A stretch of 64,000 nt of DNA from Robertmurraya_A mangrovi (GTDB lineage Bacteria; Bacillota; Bacilli; Bacillales; Cytobacillaceae), in the NCBI RefSeq assembly GCF_034427655.1, contig NZ_JAXOFX010000005.1, forward strand, positions 171,819 through 235,818, read 5' to 3'. The notes below the pieces were generated by a model. It was not told the DNA's origin, did no database searches, and saw only the letters and a list, made by a program, of their open reading frames with translations. Each line of letters opens with the position of its first letter. The stretch's first letter is position 1. Of the stretch, positions 1 to 8,694 are shown one piece after another. The position numbers and the translations under genes are program-made.

Positions 1-748
1 GGAATTCGAATTGGTCGTTTGGAATGTTATTTTCTTTTACGAATTGTTTAGTATATTCGATCATTGCTTCGTCATGTGAAGCAACAGCCGTGTAGTTTCC
101 GTTTAACATGTGCATTGCGATAATCTTCTTGAAGTTTTCATCCACATCTTTCTTTTCCGGAAAAGCCACTTCAGGAGATTCCTTATATGCACCTTTTACT
201 AAACGAAGGTTTGGATGATACTCATTTAAATCTTTCATATCTTGTTCCGTACGGTATAGGTAAGCTTGGATTACCGTTCCAACATTATCATATTCCGATC
301 TTAGTTGTTTAAAGATATCAATCGATTTTTGGCAACGAGAGAAATCCTCCATATCAATCGTAACAAAAACATTATTCTTTTTCGCAGCTTCTAGAATTCT
401 GCGCATGTTTCTCATAACAACTTCATCAGAAATATCTAATCCCATAGATGTCATTTTTAACGAAAGCTGAGAATTAAGTTTTTCGCGTCCGATTGCTTCA
501 ATAGCAATGATGGAGTTATCAGCCATTTCATTGGCTTCATGCTCGTTATCAACAAACTCACCTAAATAATCGATTGTAACAGCTAAACCTTTACGATTTA
601 AGTCTTTAATTACTTTAACTGCTAAATCGATTGTTTCTCCAGCTACAAAGCGAGATGCTCCAAAACGAAGGCCATACTTTTTAGCTAGTTTTGTTAGCGC
701 TTTATTTTTTGATAAAAAGAGAAAGAAATCTCTCATCAATTGTTCCAT
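1..748 (-). CDS. Proline dehydrogenase, C-terminus cut by window edge
   Basis: This gene reads leftward and is open to the first base of the window, so only about 249 N-terminal codons are visible; the family is usually about 300 residues. It oxidises L-proline to pyrroline-5-carboxylate with FAD, the first step of proline breakdown. I see the TIM-barrel motifs of the PRODH family: TIDYLGE at residues 58-64, TIDMED near 130, QAYLYRT at 161-167 and RLVKGAYKE at 182-190. The start is ATG at 748, the first Met before MRDFF. The next genes rightward are CotF-like coat genes, as beside yusM in B. subtilis, so this is probably the YusM/PutB type. Family assignment is firm; the name of the paralogue is inference. 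Confidence 0.93.
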   Translation of the reverse strand, partial: MEQLMRDFFLFLSKNKALTKLAKKYGLRFGASRFVAGETIDLAVKVIKDLNRKGLAVTIDYLGEFVDNEHEANEMADNSIIAIEAIGREKLNSQLSLKMTSMGLDISDEVVMRNMRRILEAAKKNNVFVTIDMEDFSRCQKSIDIFKQLRSEYDNVGTVIQAYLYRTEQDMKDLNEYHPNLRLVKGAYKESPEVAFPEKKDVDENFKKIIAMHMLNGNYTAVASHDEAMIEYTKQFVKENNIPNDQFEF

Positions 749-1023
749 GTTGTTTTTCCCCCTAGTATGACTAAATGATTGATCCGTATCTATATAAAAA
801 ATAACGTGTATGATGCAATGATATCACTTATCTTTCTATCAAAATATCACTGCAAAATGGTTATGAGTGTCTATTAAATTGCCAAAATAATTTTAACATC
901 TTTCGATAATTTTGAATATAGATTTAAGTGAAAATTATCGATATTTGTCGTGTTTTGCTCGAATACTTCCCTTCTCGTCGTGGAAGGCTAATTCCGACTA
1001 CACCAATATTTAGGAGGGGTAAA

Positions 1024-1302
1024 ATGCAGCAACAAAATATGAACATGAACCAAAATATGGCGAACCAGCAAAATATCATGTCTCAGCCACCGAAAGTAAT
1101 ATCAACAAAAGACTCCATTTACTTAACAGACATGCTTTCATGGAACTTGCTAGCTATGAAAAAGGCACACTTCTATGCACAACACTGCCAAGATATGAAT
1201 TTAAAAAGTGAATTCGAAAAGTGCGGTCAAATGCACCAAAGACATTACGAGCAAATCCTTTCCCATTTAGACCAACAAAACCAACCATTCATGCAACAAT
1301 AA
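1024..1302 (+). CDS. CotF-like spore coat protein (YusN-like), first of pair
   Basis: A 92-residue protein with a Gln/Asn/Met-rich head (MQQQNMNMNQNM) followed by a helical ferritin-like segment (SIYLTDMLSWNLLAMKKAHFYA). It resembles the CotF/YusN family of small spore coat proteins. The reading frame is open further upstream, but ATG 1024 is chosen because a strong ribosome binding site (TAGGAGGGG) lies just before it. A second CotF-like gene follows 16 bases downstream, so the two are probably one operon expressed in the mother cell. No catalytic residues are expected. The position beside the proline dehydrogenase gene matches yusM-yusN of B. subtilis. Confidence 0.75.
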   Translation: MQQQNMNMNQNMANQQNIMSQPPKVISTKDSIYLTDMLSWNLLAMKKAHFYAQHCQDMNLKSEFEKCGQMHQRHYEQILSHLDQQNQPFMQQ

Positions 1303-1318
1303 GAAAGGACTGATACAG

Positions 1319-1690
1319 ATGAACCAGAATCAAATGCCAAACCAGGGTCAAAGCCAAGGGCAGCAAAAAATTCAAAATCCTGAATCACCTATTGCAAAAA
1401 ATCCACAAATGAATGATCGTGATTTTACAAATGACCTACTAGCAATGGAAAAATACATGACAGATGCTTATTGTACATACCTCAATGAGGCTAGCCATCA
1501 ATCACTGTATCAGGATGTATTGAATATTTTTAATGAAACACAAAATGCACAAAGAAACTTTTATGATTTAATGTTCAAAAATGGTTGGTATAGTATTGAG
1601 CCAGCAGAACAACAAAAATTACAACAATCCTACCAGCAATTCCAAGGCTACTCTACACAATTTCCATACAGTTTAAATAACTTGCAGTAA
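1319..1690 (+). CDS. CotF-like spore coat protein, second of pair
   Basis: A 123-residue protein starting with a low-complexity Gln/Asn/Pro stretch and continuing with a helical bundle region (DRDFTNDLLAMEKYMTDAYCTYLNEASH) typical of the CotF coat family. It follows the first CotF-like gene with a 16-base gap containing GAAAGGAC as ribosome binding site. The helical core has the length usual for CotF-domain proteins. It is likely a structural coat component; a direct role in spores is inferred from the family. The pair ends at a bidirectional-type terminator at 1751-1785. Confidence 0.75.
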   Translation: MNQNQMPNQGQSQGQQKIQNPESPIAKNPQMNDRDFTNDLLAMEKYMTDAYCTYLNEASHQSLYQDVLNIFNETQNAQRNFYDLMFKNGWYSIEPAEQQKLQQSYQQFQGYSTQFPYSLNNLQ

Positions 1691-1750
1691 GCATAATGTA
1701 TCTATTTTTCTCAATATACCTCTATCAATTATTTGAAAACAGCCTTACAA

Positions 1751-1788
1751 AAAGCCGCTCCTACTATAGTGTAGAAACGGCTTTTATT
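1751..1788. terminator. Terminator between convergent cotF-like genes and yusU-like gene
   Basis: Inverted repeat AAAGCCG (1751-1757) / CGGCTTT (1778-1784) followed by T residues on the plus strand and preceded by A residues, so it can act in both directions. Confidence 0.7.
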
Positions 1789-2035
1789 AACTTTGTTTTT
1801 GTTGTCGATGTTGATCATTTAGTTGCTTAATCTCACCTATAATTTTCATCATCTCTTCTTTTCCATCCGGGTGCAACTCATTCCAATGTTTCACTAGTGG
1901 TGGCATCGACTTACTGATATACGTATATAGTGCCCAAACCTTAATTTTTTCAACTAATTCTTGATCTGCCTCTCCAACCAGTAGTTCCGTATACTTGTTA
2001 AGGAGCGCATCAAACTGCTCTTGAAATGTAGACAA
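1787..2035 (-). CDS. YusU-like DUF2573 protein
   Basis: An 82-residue soluble, charged, helical protein with no signal peptide or membrane segment. It matches the size and position of B. subtilis YusU (DUF2573), which sits beside the siderophore ABC ATPase gene yusV. No function is known for the family. It is the last gene of the leftward siderophore group and its end abuts the terminator at 1751-1788. The ribosome binding site AAAGGGGGTG lies just upstream of the ATG at 2035. The assignment rests on size, sequence character and neighbourhood. Confidence 0.7.
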   Translation of the reverse strand: MSTFQEQFDALLNKYTELLVGEADQELVEKIKVWALYTYISKSMPPLVKHWNELHPDGKEEMMKIIGEIKQLNDQHRQQKQS

Positions 2036-2059
2036 AGTAACACCCCCTTTTGTAACTCT

Positions 2060-2830
2060 TTATTTCTTCCGATTACATGTCTGAGGACAAATTTTACAAC
2101 GCTCAGATGTCTCTGTAATTTGATAAAAGAAACAGCAGGTTGTTCTTACACGTACGACTTCATCCAAATGCTCAACATATCTTTTCTCATGATAATGTCT
2201 TTTAATTGGGTTTTCATGAAACTTTCCAAAGAGAGAACCTGGTGCCTCTTGAACTAGAAAATGTAAGTCTTCCTTCGCTCGTTTTCTTACATCTTCATTT
2301 TCGTGCTCAGCAAGAACAGTTTCATATAACCAAAAAATATATATGGCGATGTTTTCCCATAAAATTAATTTTGATTGTTTTGTCACTTTGGTTATTTCGC
2401 TAATAACTGGAGAAATGACATTGCTAAAAAAGGATTGAATGCCTTCCCTTCTCCATTCTTCCCTATCTTGACCTGATAACTCCACCGTTAAATCGGAAAA
2501 ATAAAAAGTAGGTAACCAAATTTTATCTTCATCATTAGTTTGAAGATAAATTTTTTCAAGAGAAGTATTGAACCTTTTATTAAATGCCGTCATTGAATAT
2601 AAGTAAATAGCTGTAAGAAAAGCATACCTTTTCGAAAACATGGATGCTGTTACTTTCACATTAGGAGATCCAATATGTTTGGTAACGTCCTGAATAAAAG
2701 TGAATAGAGTATCATTATCCAATAACTGATCTAATCTTATAGATAATGGCAAATTCGATTGTTCATGTTCGGAGATAAATCGATAATTACTCAGCTCTTC
2801 AATTTCATTTTTTAAAAGTTGATTACCCAT
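2060..2830 (-). CDS. Ferric-siderophore reductase-like protein (FhuF-type C-terminus)
   Basis: A 256-residue cytoplasmic protein whose last 30 residues carry a cysteine cluster, CC at about 232-233 and CKIC plus a further C (CKICPQTC), the spacing seen in the FhuF C-terminal domain that binds a [2Fe-2S] cluster. FhuF-type proteins reduce ferric siderophore complexes after uptake so that iron is released in the cytosol. The stop of the upstream ATPase gene overlaps this start by 8 bases, indicating translational coupling. This is a siderophore uptake locus controlled by Fur-type sites at its head, which fits the role. The N-terminal two thirds are not recognised with confidence; IucA/IucC C-terminal-like family is the alternative label. 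Confidence 0.75.
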   Translation of the reverse strand: MGNQLLKNEIEELSNYRFISEHEQSNLPLSIRLDQLLDNDTLFTFIQDVTKHIGSPNVKVTASMFSKRYAFLTAIYLYSMTAFNKRFNTSLEKIYLQTNDEDKIWLPTFYFSDLTVELSGQDREEWRREGIQSFFSNVISPVISEITKVTKQSKLILWENIAIYIFWLYETVLAEHENEDVRKRAKEDLHFLVQEAPGSLFGKFHENPIKRHYHEKRYVEHLDEVVRVRTTCCFFYQITETSERCKICPQTCNRKK

Positions 2831-3644
2831 TGGCTACTCCAACCTCTTTTAAAATGCATCTCCCTTTTCCATATGGAATACATAAAGGAGTTCCAAATAG
2901 CGGATCAATCGTTACTTCACAATCCATACCAAATACATTTTTAACTAGATTACAGTTGATAACATGCTCTGGTTTTCCTTGTGCAAAAATTTGCTTATCC
3001 TTTATGGCTACAATGTTGTGAGCATAGCGACAAGCTAAGTTTAAATCATGAAGGACCATAACAATCGTTCGGTTTTCTTTTTCATTAAGTTCAAATAAAA
3101 GATCTAGTATCTCAATTTGATGTGTCATATCTAAATAAGTGGTAGGTTCATCAAGTAGAACTAGGTCGGTGTCTTGGGCTAAAGTCATAGCAATCCATGC
3201 CCTCTGCCTTTGACCACCTGAAAGGGAATCAACAGGACGCTCTTTCAAGTCTTCAATTCCGGTAGCCTTTAAAGCTGCATTTACTTTTTCCTCATCTTCT
3301 TGCGTCCATTGTTTAAACCAATTTTGATAAGGGTATCTTCCTTGCTTAACCAGCTGCATAACCGTTAATCCTTCAGGTGCAATAGGAGATTGAGGAAGGA
3401 TCGCCATTTGCTTTGCCACATCTTTTGTAGACATTTTTGCAATGGCCTTTCCTTCTAACAATACTGCCCCAGACTTAGGTTTTAATAAACGAGCAATCGA
3501 GCGAAGAAGGGTGGATTTCCCGCAGCCATTCCCTCCGATAAAAACAGTAATTTCACCTTTAGGGATTTTCACATCTAGCTCATTGATAATAATAGAATCT
3601 CCGTAAGACAAAGTTAGACTCTTTGTTTCAATAGCCTGTGCCAT
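2823..3644 (-). CDS. yusV: Ferric siderophore ABC transporter, ATP-binding protein
   Basis: A 273-residue FecE/FhuC-type ATPase that powers siderophore import through the two FecCD permeases encoded upstream. Walker A GGNGCGKST at about 38-46, signature LSGGQRQRAWIA near 140, Walker B TDLVLLDEPTTYLD near 160 and the switch histidine in VLHDLNLA are all visible. It has a C-terminal extension containing two cysteines beyond the usual ATPase fold. It is separated from the permease gene by 85 bases, and it overlaps the downstream reductase gene. In B. subtilis YusV serves several siderophore uptake systems; whether it is shared here cannot be seen. Confidence 0.92.
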   Translation of the reverse strand: MAQAIETKSLTLSYGDSIIINELDVKIPKGEITVFIGGNGCGKSTLLRSIARLLKPKSGAVLLEGKAIAKMSTKDVAKQMAILPQSPIAPEGLTVMQLVKQGRYPYQNWFKQWTQEDEEKVNAALKATGIEDLKERPVDSLSGGQRQRAWIAMTLAQDTDLVLLDEPTTYLDMTHQIEILDLLFELNEKENRTIVMVLHDLNLACRYAHNIVAIKDKQIFAQGKPEHVINCNLVKNVFGMDCEVTIDPLFGTPLCIPYGKGRCILKEVGVANG

Positions 3645-3729
3645 TTTATCCGCTCCTTTTAAGGGTTTAGACTTTCTTGGGTAAAGCTTTCCTAATAATT
3701 TCTTGAAAGCTATCTATAATAAAACAAAC

Positions 3730-4782
3730 TCATGAATTTCGTGTCTTAAATAATAAATAGATAAAATAAGGTGCACCTATGCCTGCTGTAAAAACACCAG
3801 CTGGAATTTCTAGAGGTGAGAATAGTGTTCTTCCAATCAAATCTGCGACCATTACAAGGATAGCTCCAATAAGAGCTGACACTGGAAGTAATGCTCCAAA
3901 GGCAGAACCGACTAGTCTTCTTGCCATATGAGGCGCCATTAATCCTACAAACCCAATCCCCCCAGCAAAAGCTACGGAACAACCAACAAGAGCCGTGCTG
4001 ATCATCAAAAGTATAAATCTTTGACGTTGTACTCTGCCGCCAACACCTGTTGCGATTTCGTCACCTAGTTCTTGAACATTTAACTTACGAGCCATTATGA
4101 TTGCTACTATAATAAGAATAACAATCCAAGGAACGGCAATGCCCACATTTGCCCAAGTTGAGCCATGAACGGTACCTGTTATCCATATGTTGGCTTGGCT
4201 CGCTTTATAAATGGGAGCTAGCATTAACATCATAGTCGTTAATGCTTGCATAAGCGCTGAGATTCCAATTCCTATTAAGACAAGCCTTATAGGAGAAACC
4301 CCATTCTTCCATGCTAAAAAATAAACAAGTAATGCTATGAATCCTGCCCCCATAAAGGCTGATAAAGGTAACCAGCTAATACTTAGAGGTTCCGCAGTAA
4401 ACGTACCGTTAAAGGCTAAAAAGGCTACAACCGCTACAGAAGCTCCCCCCGTCATTCCAAGAATATCCGGTGATGCTAATGGATTACGTATAATCCCTTG
4501 CAAGATTCCTCCAGCAACTGCAAGCCCCATCCCCACCATTAATGCCACAATGATTCTAGGGAGTCGAAACGATTTAACGACAAGCTGCTCCATTTCTGTT
4601 CCTCCGCCAAAAAACACAGACAAAACAGTAAGTGGGCTTATCTTCATCTCTCCTAAACCAGTGCTTAAGACAAACACGGCAGCCGAGATGACAAGTAAAA
4701 GGACAAAAACCTTTATAGCCCTTTTATCTATAAGAAAAGAGACTTTATCTTTATACATTCGAAAACTTTTATAATGGCTCAT
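3730..4782 (-). CDS. yfhA: Ferric siderophore ABC transporter permease (FecCD, YfhA-like)
   Basis: A 350-residue polytopic membrane protein of the FecCD/BtuC family with about ten hydrophobic segments. Family signatures such as LPRIIVALMVGMGLAVAGG near residue 75 and GGIGFVGLMAPHMARRLVG near 275 are clear. It forms the membrane channel with the neighbouring permease. Its start overlaps the end of that gene by four bases (ATGA-type coupling), so the two subunits are probably made in equal amount. The order and similarity match YfiZ-YfhA, the importer for schizokinen/arthrobactin-type hydroxamates in B. subtilis; the substrate here is inferred. Confidence 0.92.
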   Translation of the reverse strand: MSHYKSFRMYKDKVSFLIDKRAIKVFVLLLVISAAVFVLSTGLGEMKISPLTVLSVFFGGGTEMEQLVVKSFRLPRIIVALMVGMGLAVAGGILQGIIRNPLASPDILGMTGGASVAVVAFLAFNGTFTAEPLSISWLPLSAFMGAGFIALLVYFLAWKNGVSPIRLVLIGIGISALMQALTTMMLMLAPIYKASQANIWITGTVHGSTWANVGIAVPWIVILIIVAIIMARKLNVQELGDEIATGVGGRVQRQRFILLMISTALVGCSVAFAGGIGFVGLMAPHMARRLVGSAFGALLPVSALIGAILVMVADLIGRTLFSPLEIPAGVFTAGIGAPYFIYLLFKTRNS

Positions 4783-5783
4783 CGTCCGTTAAACCCCTTT
4801 CTCGCTATATAAATAAAGAATGGAGTTCCAATAATGGCTGTCATTACACCAACAGGTACTTCCTGAGGCATAATAATGTAACGGGCCATGATATCTGCTG
4901 CTAACAAAAGGATTCCTCCCAAGATACCTGCGTAAGGGATAACCCAACGATGATCAATCCCTACTATAGAACGAGTAATATGCGGAATAACAATCCCAAT
5001 AAATCCAATTGGACCTGCTATCGCAACAGCTCCACCAGATAAGAGAATAACAAAAAGTGCAACAGCAATTTTTAAAAAGCCAGTATTCAACCCTAATCCT
5101 TTTGCCACGTCTTCTCCCATTGAGAGCACATTCATCTTGGAAGCAATTAAAATAGAACCTATCCAACCTACTATTAAATAAGGAAGCACTGATATCAATA
5201 TCTCAAGCTTTCTTCCTTGGACAGAACCTGCTAACCAAAATAATACTTGGTCTAATGCTGCTTCGTTAATAACGAGAAAACCTTGTGTAAAGGAAGCAAA
5301 CATGGCTGACATGGCTGCTCCAGCCAATGTTAATTTCATAGGAGTTAATCCTTCTCTACCAAGGGAACCAATGACATAAACACCTATTGCAGCCACTGCT
5401 GCTCCTAAAAAGGCAATCCAAGCAAATGCTTGTAAATTCGATATTTGAAATAGAGAAACTGAAATAACGACTGCAAAACCGGCTCCTGCATTGACACCGA
5501 AAATCCCTGGTGAAGCTAACGGGTTTTTTGTAAGTGTTTGCATCAATGTTCCAGCGATGGCCAAACTACTCCCCACTGCTGCAGCAATTAACGCTCTAGG
5601 TAAGCGGACCGTTTCAAGAACGAGATGTTCATTCGATCCATTGTTACTTTGAAATGCATCCCACGCCATTTTCCAAGTTGTATCTGTATACCCATACACA
5701 ATGCTCGCGCCTATTAAAAAGATTAATAATAATATAGATACAAAGAGGCCTAGAAATCGTTGGCTATCTGTCTTCAATAACAT
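4779..5783 (-). CDS. yfiZ: Ferric siderophore ABC transporter permease (FecCD, YfiZ-like)
   Basis: A 334-residue FecCD-family permease, first gene of the leftward siderophore operon. Visible signatures are VRLPRALIAAAVGSSLAIAG near residue 62 and GPIGFIGIVIPHITRSIVG near 255, with about ten membrane helices. It is divergent from the siderophore-binding lipoprotein gene; the 331-base gap between them holds three Fur-like sites and a perfect 22-base inverted repeat. The first ATG at 5783 follows a weak purine-rich stretch. Role: half of the heterodimeric import channel. Confidence 0.92.
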   Translation of the reverse strand: MLLKTDSQRFLGLFVSILLLIFLIGASIVYGYTDTTWKMAWDAFQSNNGSNEHLVLETVRLPRALIAAAVGSSLAIAGTLMQTLTKNPLASPGIFGVNAGAGFAVVISVSLFQISNLQAFAWIAFLGAAVAAIGVYVIGSLGREGLTPMKLTLAGAAMSAMFASFTQGFLVINEAALDQVLFWLAGSVQGRKLEILISVLPYLIVGWIGSILIASKMNVLSMGEDVAKGLGLNTGFLKIAVALFVILLSGGAVAIAGPIGFIGIVIPHITRSIVGIDHRWVIPYAGILGGILLLAADIMARYIIMPQEVPVGVMTAIIGTPFFIYIARKGFNGR

Positions 5784-5828
5784 ACAAAAATCCTTCCAAC
5801 TTCATAATATTTAACAAGTATTTCATCT

Positions 5829-5890
5829 GATTTCCTTAACGTCTAAATCTTAAAGTTCTACTACCATTAGATTTAGACGTTAAGGAAATC
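5829..5890. repeat. Perfect 22-bp inverted repeat in leader of yfiZ operon
   Basis: Arms 5829-5850 and 5869-5890 are perfectly complementary over 22 bases with an 18-base spacer. Neither side is followed by a T run, so it is not a simple intrinsic terminator. It lies 45 bases upstream of the leftward yfiZ start and would fold in the transcript leader or act as a DNA operator. Confidence 0.8.
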
Positions 5891-5955
5891 AAAGTTTTTA
5901 GCAAAAAAATTTACATTTTAAGTCTATAAAACGAAACAAATACTGTCAATGAGTT

Positions 5956-5970
5956 TGAAAATCATTTTCA
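5956..5970. promoter_or_regulatory. Fur box (perfect 7-1-7 palindrome)
   Basis: TGAAAATCATTTTCA is a perfect 7-1-7 inverted repeat of the Fur type. It lies between the divergent siderophore genes and is the best placed site to repress the leftward permease operon. Confidence 0.75.
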
Positions 5971-6012
5971 TTAATGAACTCTTCTTCTTTGTCACAAATT
6001 TGTCACTGCGTA

Positions 6013-6027
6013 TGAAAATCAATCTCA
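6013..6027. promoter_or_regulatory. Possible weaker Fur box
   Basis: TGAAAATCAATCTCA resembles one good half of the 7-1-7 Fur consensus with a poorer second half. It lies just upstream of the -35 of the lipoprotein gene. Confidence 0.4.
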
Positions 6028-6035
6028 ATTAGGTG

Positions 6036-6090
6036 TTGACAATTGAATCATTCCATTTTATGATTAGGTTGTCATTGAAAATGATTATCA
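6036..6090 (+). promoter_or_regulatory. Promoter and Fur box of siderophore-binding lipoprotein gene
   Basis: TTGACA (6036-6041) and TATGAT (6059-6064) are separated by 17 bases, a good vegetative SigA promoter. Immediately downstream, TGAAAATGATTATCA (6076-6090) matches the Fur consensus at 14 of 15 positions, so Fur would cover the transcription start under iron-replete conditions. Confidence 0.8.
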
Positions 6091-6114
6091 TTTACATACC
6101 TTTAGGAGGACATT

Positions 6115-7101
6115 ATGAAAGCAAGAACATTAAAAACTTTATTCACGGTTTTATCATTAATGACCGTATTCATTTTAGCTGCATGTGGCGGAGCAAAAGA
6201 CACTGGCAGTGAAAAGAAAGAGGATACTAATACTAAAACAGAAGATACAAGTTATACGGTAGAACACGCGATGGGATCTACTACACTAGAAAAGACTCCT
6301 GAGAAAGTAGTTATTTTAACAAACGAAGGAACAGAAGCCCTTCTTGCTTTAGGAGTTACACCTGTAGGAGCGGTTCAATCTTGGACTCCAAATGGAGATA
6401 CTTGGTACCAACATATTGCTGAAGATATGAAAGATGTTCAAGTAGTTGGGTTTGAAACAGCTGAGCAAGTTAACTTAGAAGCAATTGCCGCTTTAAAACC
6501 AGATTTAATTATTGGAAACAAAATGCGTCAAGAAGCAATTTACGAGCAATTAAGTGCGATTGCACCAACTGTATTTGCTGACACATTACGTGGTAACTGG
6601 AAAATTAATTTCGAGCTTTATGCGCAAGCTTTAAATAAAGTAGAAAAAGGTCAAGAAATTATGAAAGCATACGATGATCGTATCGCTTCTCTAAAAACTG
6701 AACTTGGCGACAAATTATCTCAAAAAGTTTCTATCGTACGATTCTTAGCTGCAGAAGTACGTATTTATCAAAAAGACTCTTTCTCTGGTGTAATCTTAGA
6801 CCAACTTGGATTTGCTAGACCAGAAAGTCAAGATGTAAATGAATTCGCTATTAAAGGTGTTACTAAAGAACAAATTCCTTTAATGGATGGAGACATCATG
6901 TTCTACTTCACTTATGAAACAGGCGATGGAAAAGCATCTGATGTTGAAAAAGATTGGATTGAAGACCCTATCTTCAAAAACCTAGAAGTAGCTAAAAAAG
7001 GTGCTGTTCATAAAATTGATGATGTAATCTGGAATACAGCTGGTGGAGTAAAAGCTGCTAACTTAATGTTAGATGACATCGAAAAGTATTTCTTAAAATA
7101 G
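6115..7101 (+). CDS. yfiY: Ferric siderophore-binding lipoprotein (YfiY-like)
   Basis: A 328-residue periplasmic-binding-protein-type lipoprotein. The signal peptide ends in a lipobox (LAAC, Cys at residue 24), followed by a charged linker and then the FepB/FhuD-type fold (EKTPEKVVILTNEGTEALLALGV near 58, AALKPDLIIGNKMRQ near 128). It captures ferric siderophore at the cell surface and delivers it to the permease pair encoded divergently. The start ATG at 6115 follows TAGGAGGA. Regulation by Fur is suggested by the box at 6076-6090. The gene ends before a strong terminator at 7182-7215. The substrate is inferred from the YfiY-YfiZ-YfhA gene order to be a hydroxamate siderophore. Confidence 0.92.
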   Translation: MKARTLKTLFTVLSLMTVFILAACGGAKDTGSEKKEDTNTKTEDTSYTVEHAMGSTTLEKTPEKVVILTNEGTEALLALGVTPVGAVQSWTPNGDTWYQHIAEDMKDVQVVGFETAEQVNLEAIAALKPDLIIGNKMRQEAIYEQLSAIAPTVFADTLRGNWKINFELYAQALNKVEKGQEIMKAYDDRIASLKTELGDKLSQKVSIVRFLAAEVRIYQKDSFSGVILDQLGFARPESQDVNEFAIKGVTKEQIPLMDGDIMFYFTYETGDGKASDVEKDWIEDPIFKNLEVAKKGAVHKIDDVIWNTAGGVKAANLMLDDIEKYFLK

Positions 7102-7181
7102 TTTATTCCTTAACATTGTATATAGAGCGCTCCCTTTATTCCCCCTCTTTATAAATGGAGCATTCCTCAACCCCTTTTAAA

Positions 7182-7215
7182 AAGAACTCGCGGTACGGCG
7201 AGTTCTTTTTTTTCT
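7182..7215 (+). terminator. Terminator of siderophore-binding protein gene
   Basis: A 10-base perfect stem (7182-7191 with 7198-7207, GC-rich) is followed by eight or more T residues. Confidence 0.9.
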
Positions 7216-7244
7216 TAATAGCCGTTGTTGAAATTTGTCGAAAA

Positions 7245-7415
7245 AACGATATATTGAAAAATCCAATGATATATGGTGCAAAATCGATGATATATTTTTA
7301 AATTCGATGATATCCTGAACAGAATCGATGATATAAGTTTAAAACCTATATCATTCCTGAACAAAATCAATGTTTTTTTATAAAAACTGATAGATCACTG
7401 AACAGAATAGAGTAA
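7245..7415. repeat. Degenerate 20-21-nt periodic array (GATAT core)
   Basis: In the 417-base gap between the yfiY-like and rodA-like genes, the pentamer GATAT recurs at 7248, 7268, 7289, 7309 and 7330, a 20-21-base period, mostly in the context TCGATGATAT; more decayed or inverted copies continue to about 7395. Phrases such as CTGAACAGAAT recur between them. I see no gene in this gap. Confidence 0.6.
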
Positions 7416-7518
7416 TTTTGCTTTTTTTCACTCTAATTTAAGATAATTTTTATAATAACTACCAATTTATTTAAGTACCTCCCCCCAAACAACAAAAAGA
7501 GCGAAGGATTTAAATCCC

Positions 7519-8694
7519 TCACTCATCTTCTCCGAACATATATTTCTTATAATGATATCTAATGGAAAATATCAAACTAATCGCTAGCATACTCCCCATT
7601 AAGGAGCTACCACCATAGCTGATAAATGGTAGTGGAATACCTGTAATCGGGAGTAATCCGATTGTCATTCCTATGTTTTGAAACACATGGAATGTAATCA
7701 TACTAATAACTCCTACACAAATATAGGTGTAAAAATCATTTTTCGTTTCCATACCGACCTTTGTAATATGATAGATCAATAAGAAGAATAAACTAATCAA
7801 AATACTAGAACCTAGAAAGCCGAACTCTTCACCTACTACACTAAAGATAAAATCGGTATGACTTTCAGGTAGATAGACTTCCCTAGTTCCAATTCCCTTA
7901 CCGGTTGTTTCACCTGAACCAATAGCCAATAGTGATCGGGTGAGCTGGAAACCAGTAGAACTTTGATAATTATACGGATCTAACCAAGAATAAATACGCC
8001 CAAATTGGTATTCTTTCACTCCAAGGTATTTCACTAGAATATGTGGTTTCCATAACACAAAGTAAAAGATGATAGAAACCAATGAAACGCCTACTCCAAA
8101 AATTGGAGCAAGTATTTTCCACGTTACCCCTGAGATAAAAATCATCCCGATCATAATCGCAATAAATACAAGGCTCGTCCCTAAGTCTGGCTGTTGCATA
8201 ACGAGAAATAAAGGAACTGCCGTAACGATTCCTATTTTAATGAGTAACCATAAATCGGTTTGGATGGTCTTGATTAAATGCTTTTGATGATGATCAACAA
8301 TAACTCTTGCTAAAGCTAAAATTAGGAACACTTTTACTAATTCGGATGGCTGGATAGACCCCATTCCAGGCACCTTAAACCAGCTTTTTGCACCGTTAAT
8401 AACGGGGGCAATACTACTTGGCGCAACCATTAGAGCTGAAAGTAAAACAATCCCCAAGCCATATACATACCAAGAAAGCTTTTTTAATTGGTCTGAATCA
8501 AGGGTAATGACAGAAATAATAATGGCTATTCCAATCCCGTACCACACCATTTGCTTAAGCAAGAAGTTCTCAGTGTATTGTCCGGTTGTCTGTGCACTAT
8601 AAATCGCGATACAACTCGAAAGAAATAGAAGAATTAATATAAATACAAGGTTGAAATCTATTTTAGATGTAGGATTATTCGTATTGGAAGTCAT
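7519..8694 (-). CDS. RodA/FtsW/SpoVE-family SEDS glycosyltransferase (RodA-like)
   Basis: A 391-residue SEDS protein with about ten membrane helices. SEDS proteins polymerise lipid II into peptidoglycan together with a class B penicillin-binding protein. Family motifs are present: MQQPDLGTSLVFIAIMIG near 165, the large extracellular loop near 205-275 (TGKGIGTREVYLPESHTDFIFS), and GIPLPFISYGGSSLMGSM near the C-terminus. Sequence character is closer to RodA than to FtsW. No penicillin-binding protein or division gene is adjacent, so it may be an additional RodA paralogue. Start ATG at 8694 is preceded by AAAGGAGAA. Confidence 0.88.
   Translation of the reverse strand: MTSNTNNPTSKIDFNLVFILILLFLSSCIAIYSAQTTGQYTENFLLKQMVWYGIGIAIIISVITLDSDQLKKLSWYVYGLGIVLLSALMVAPSSIAPVINGAKSWFKVPGMGSIQPSELVKVFLILALARVIVDHHQKHLIKTIQTDLWLLIKIGIVTAVPLFLVMQQPDLGTSLVFIAIMIGMIFISGVTWKILAPIFGVGVSLVSIIFYFVLWKPHILVKYLGVKEYQFGRIYSWLDPYNYQSSTGFQLTRSLLAIGSGETTGKGIGTREVYLPESHTDFIFSVVGEEFGFLGSSILISLFFLLIYHITKVGMETKNDFYTYICVGVISMITFHVFQNIGMTIGLLPITGIPLPFISYGGSSLMGSMLAISLIFSIRYHYKKYMFGEDE

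Noticed and set aside
7245..7415. CRISPR-like array
   Set aside because: Core is short and degenerate; no cas genes; the period is 20-21 bases.
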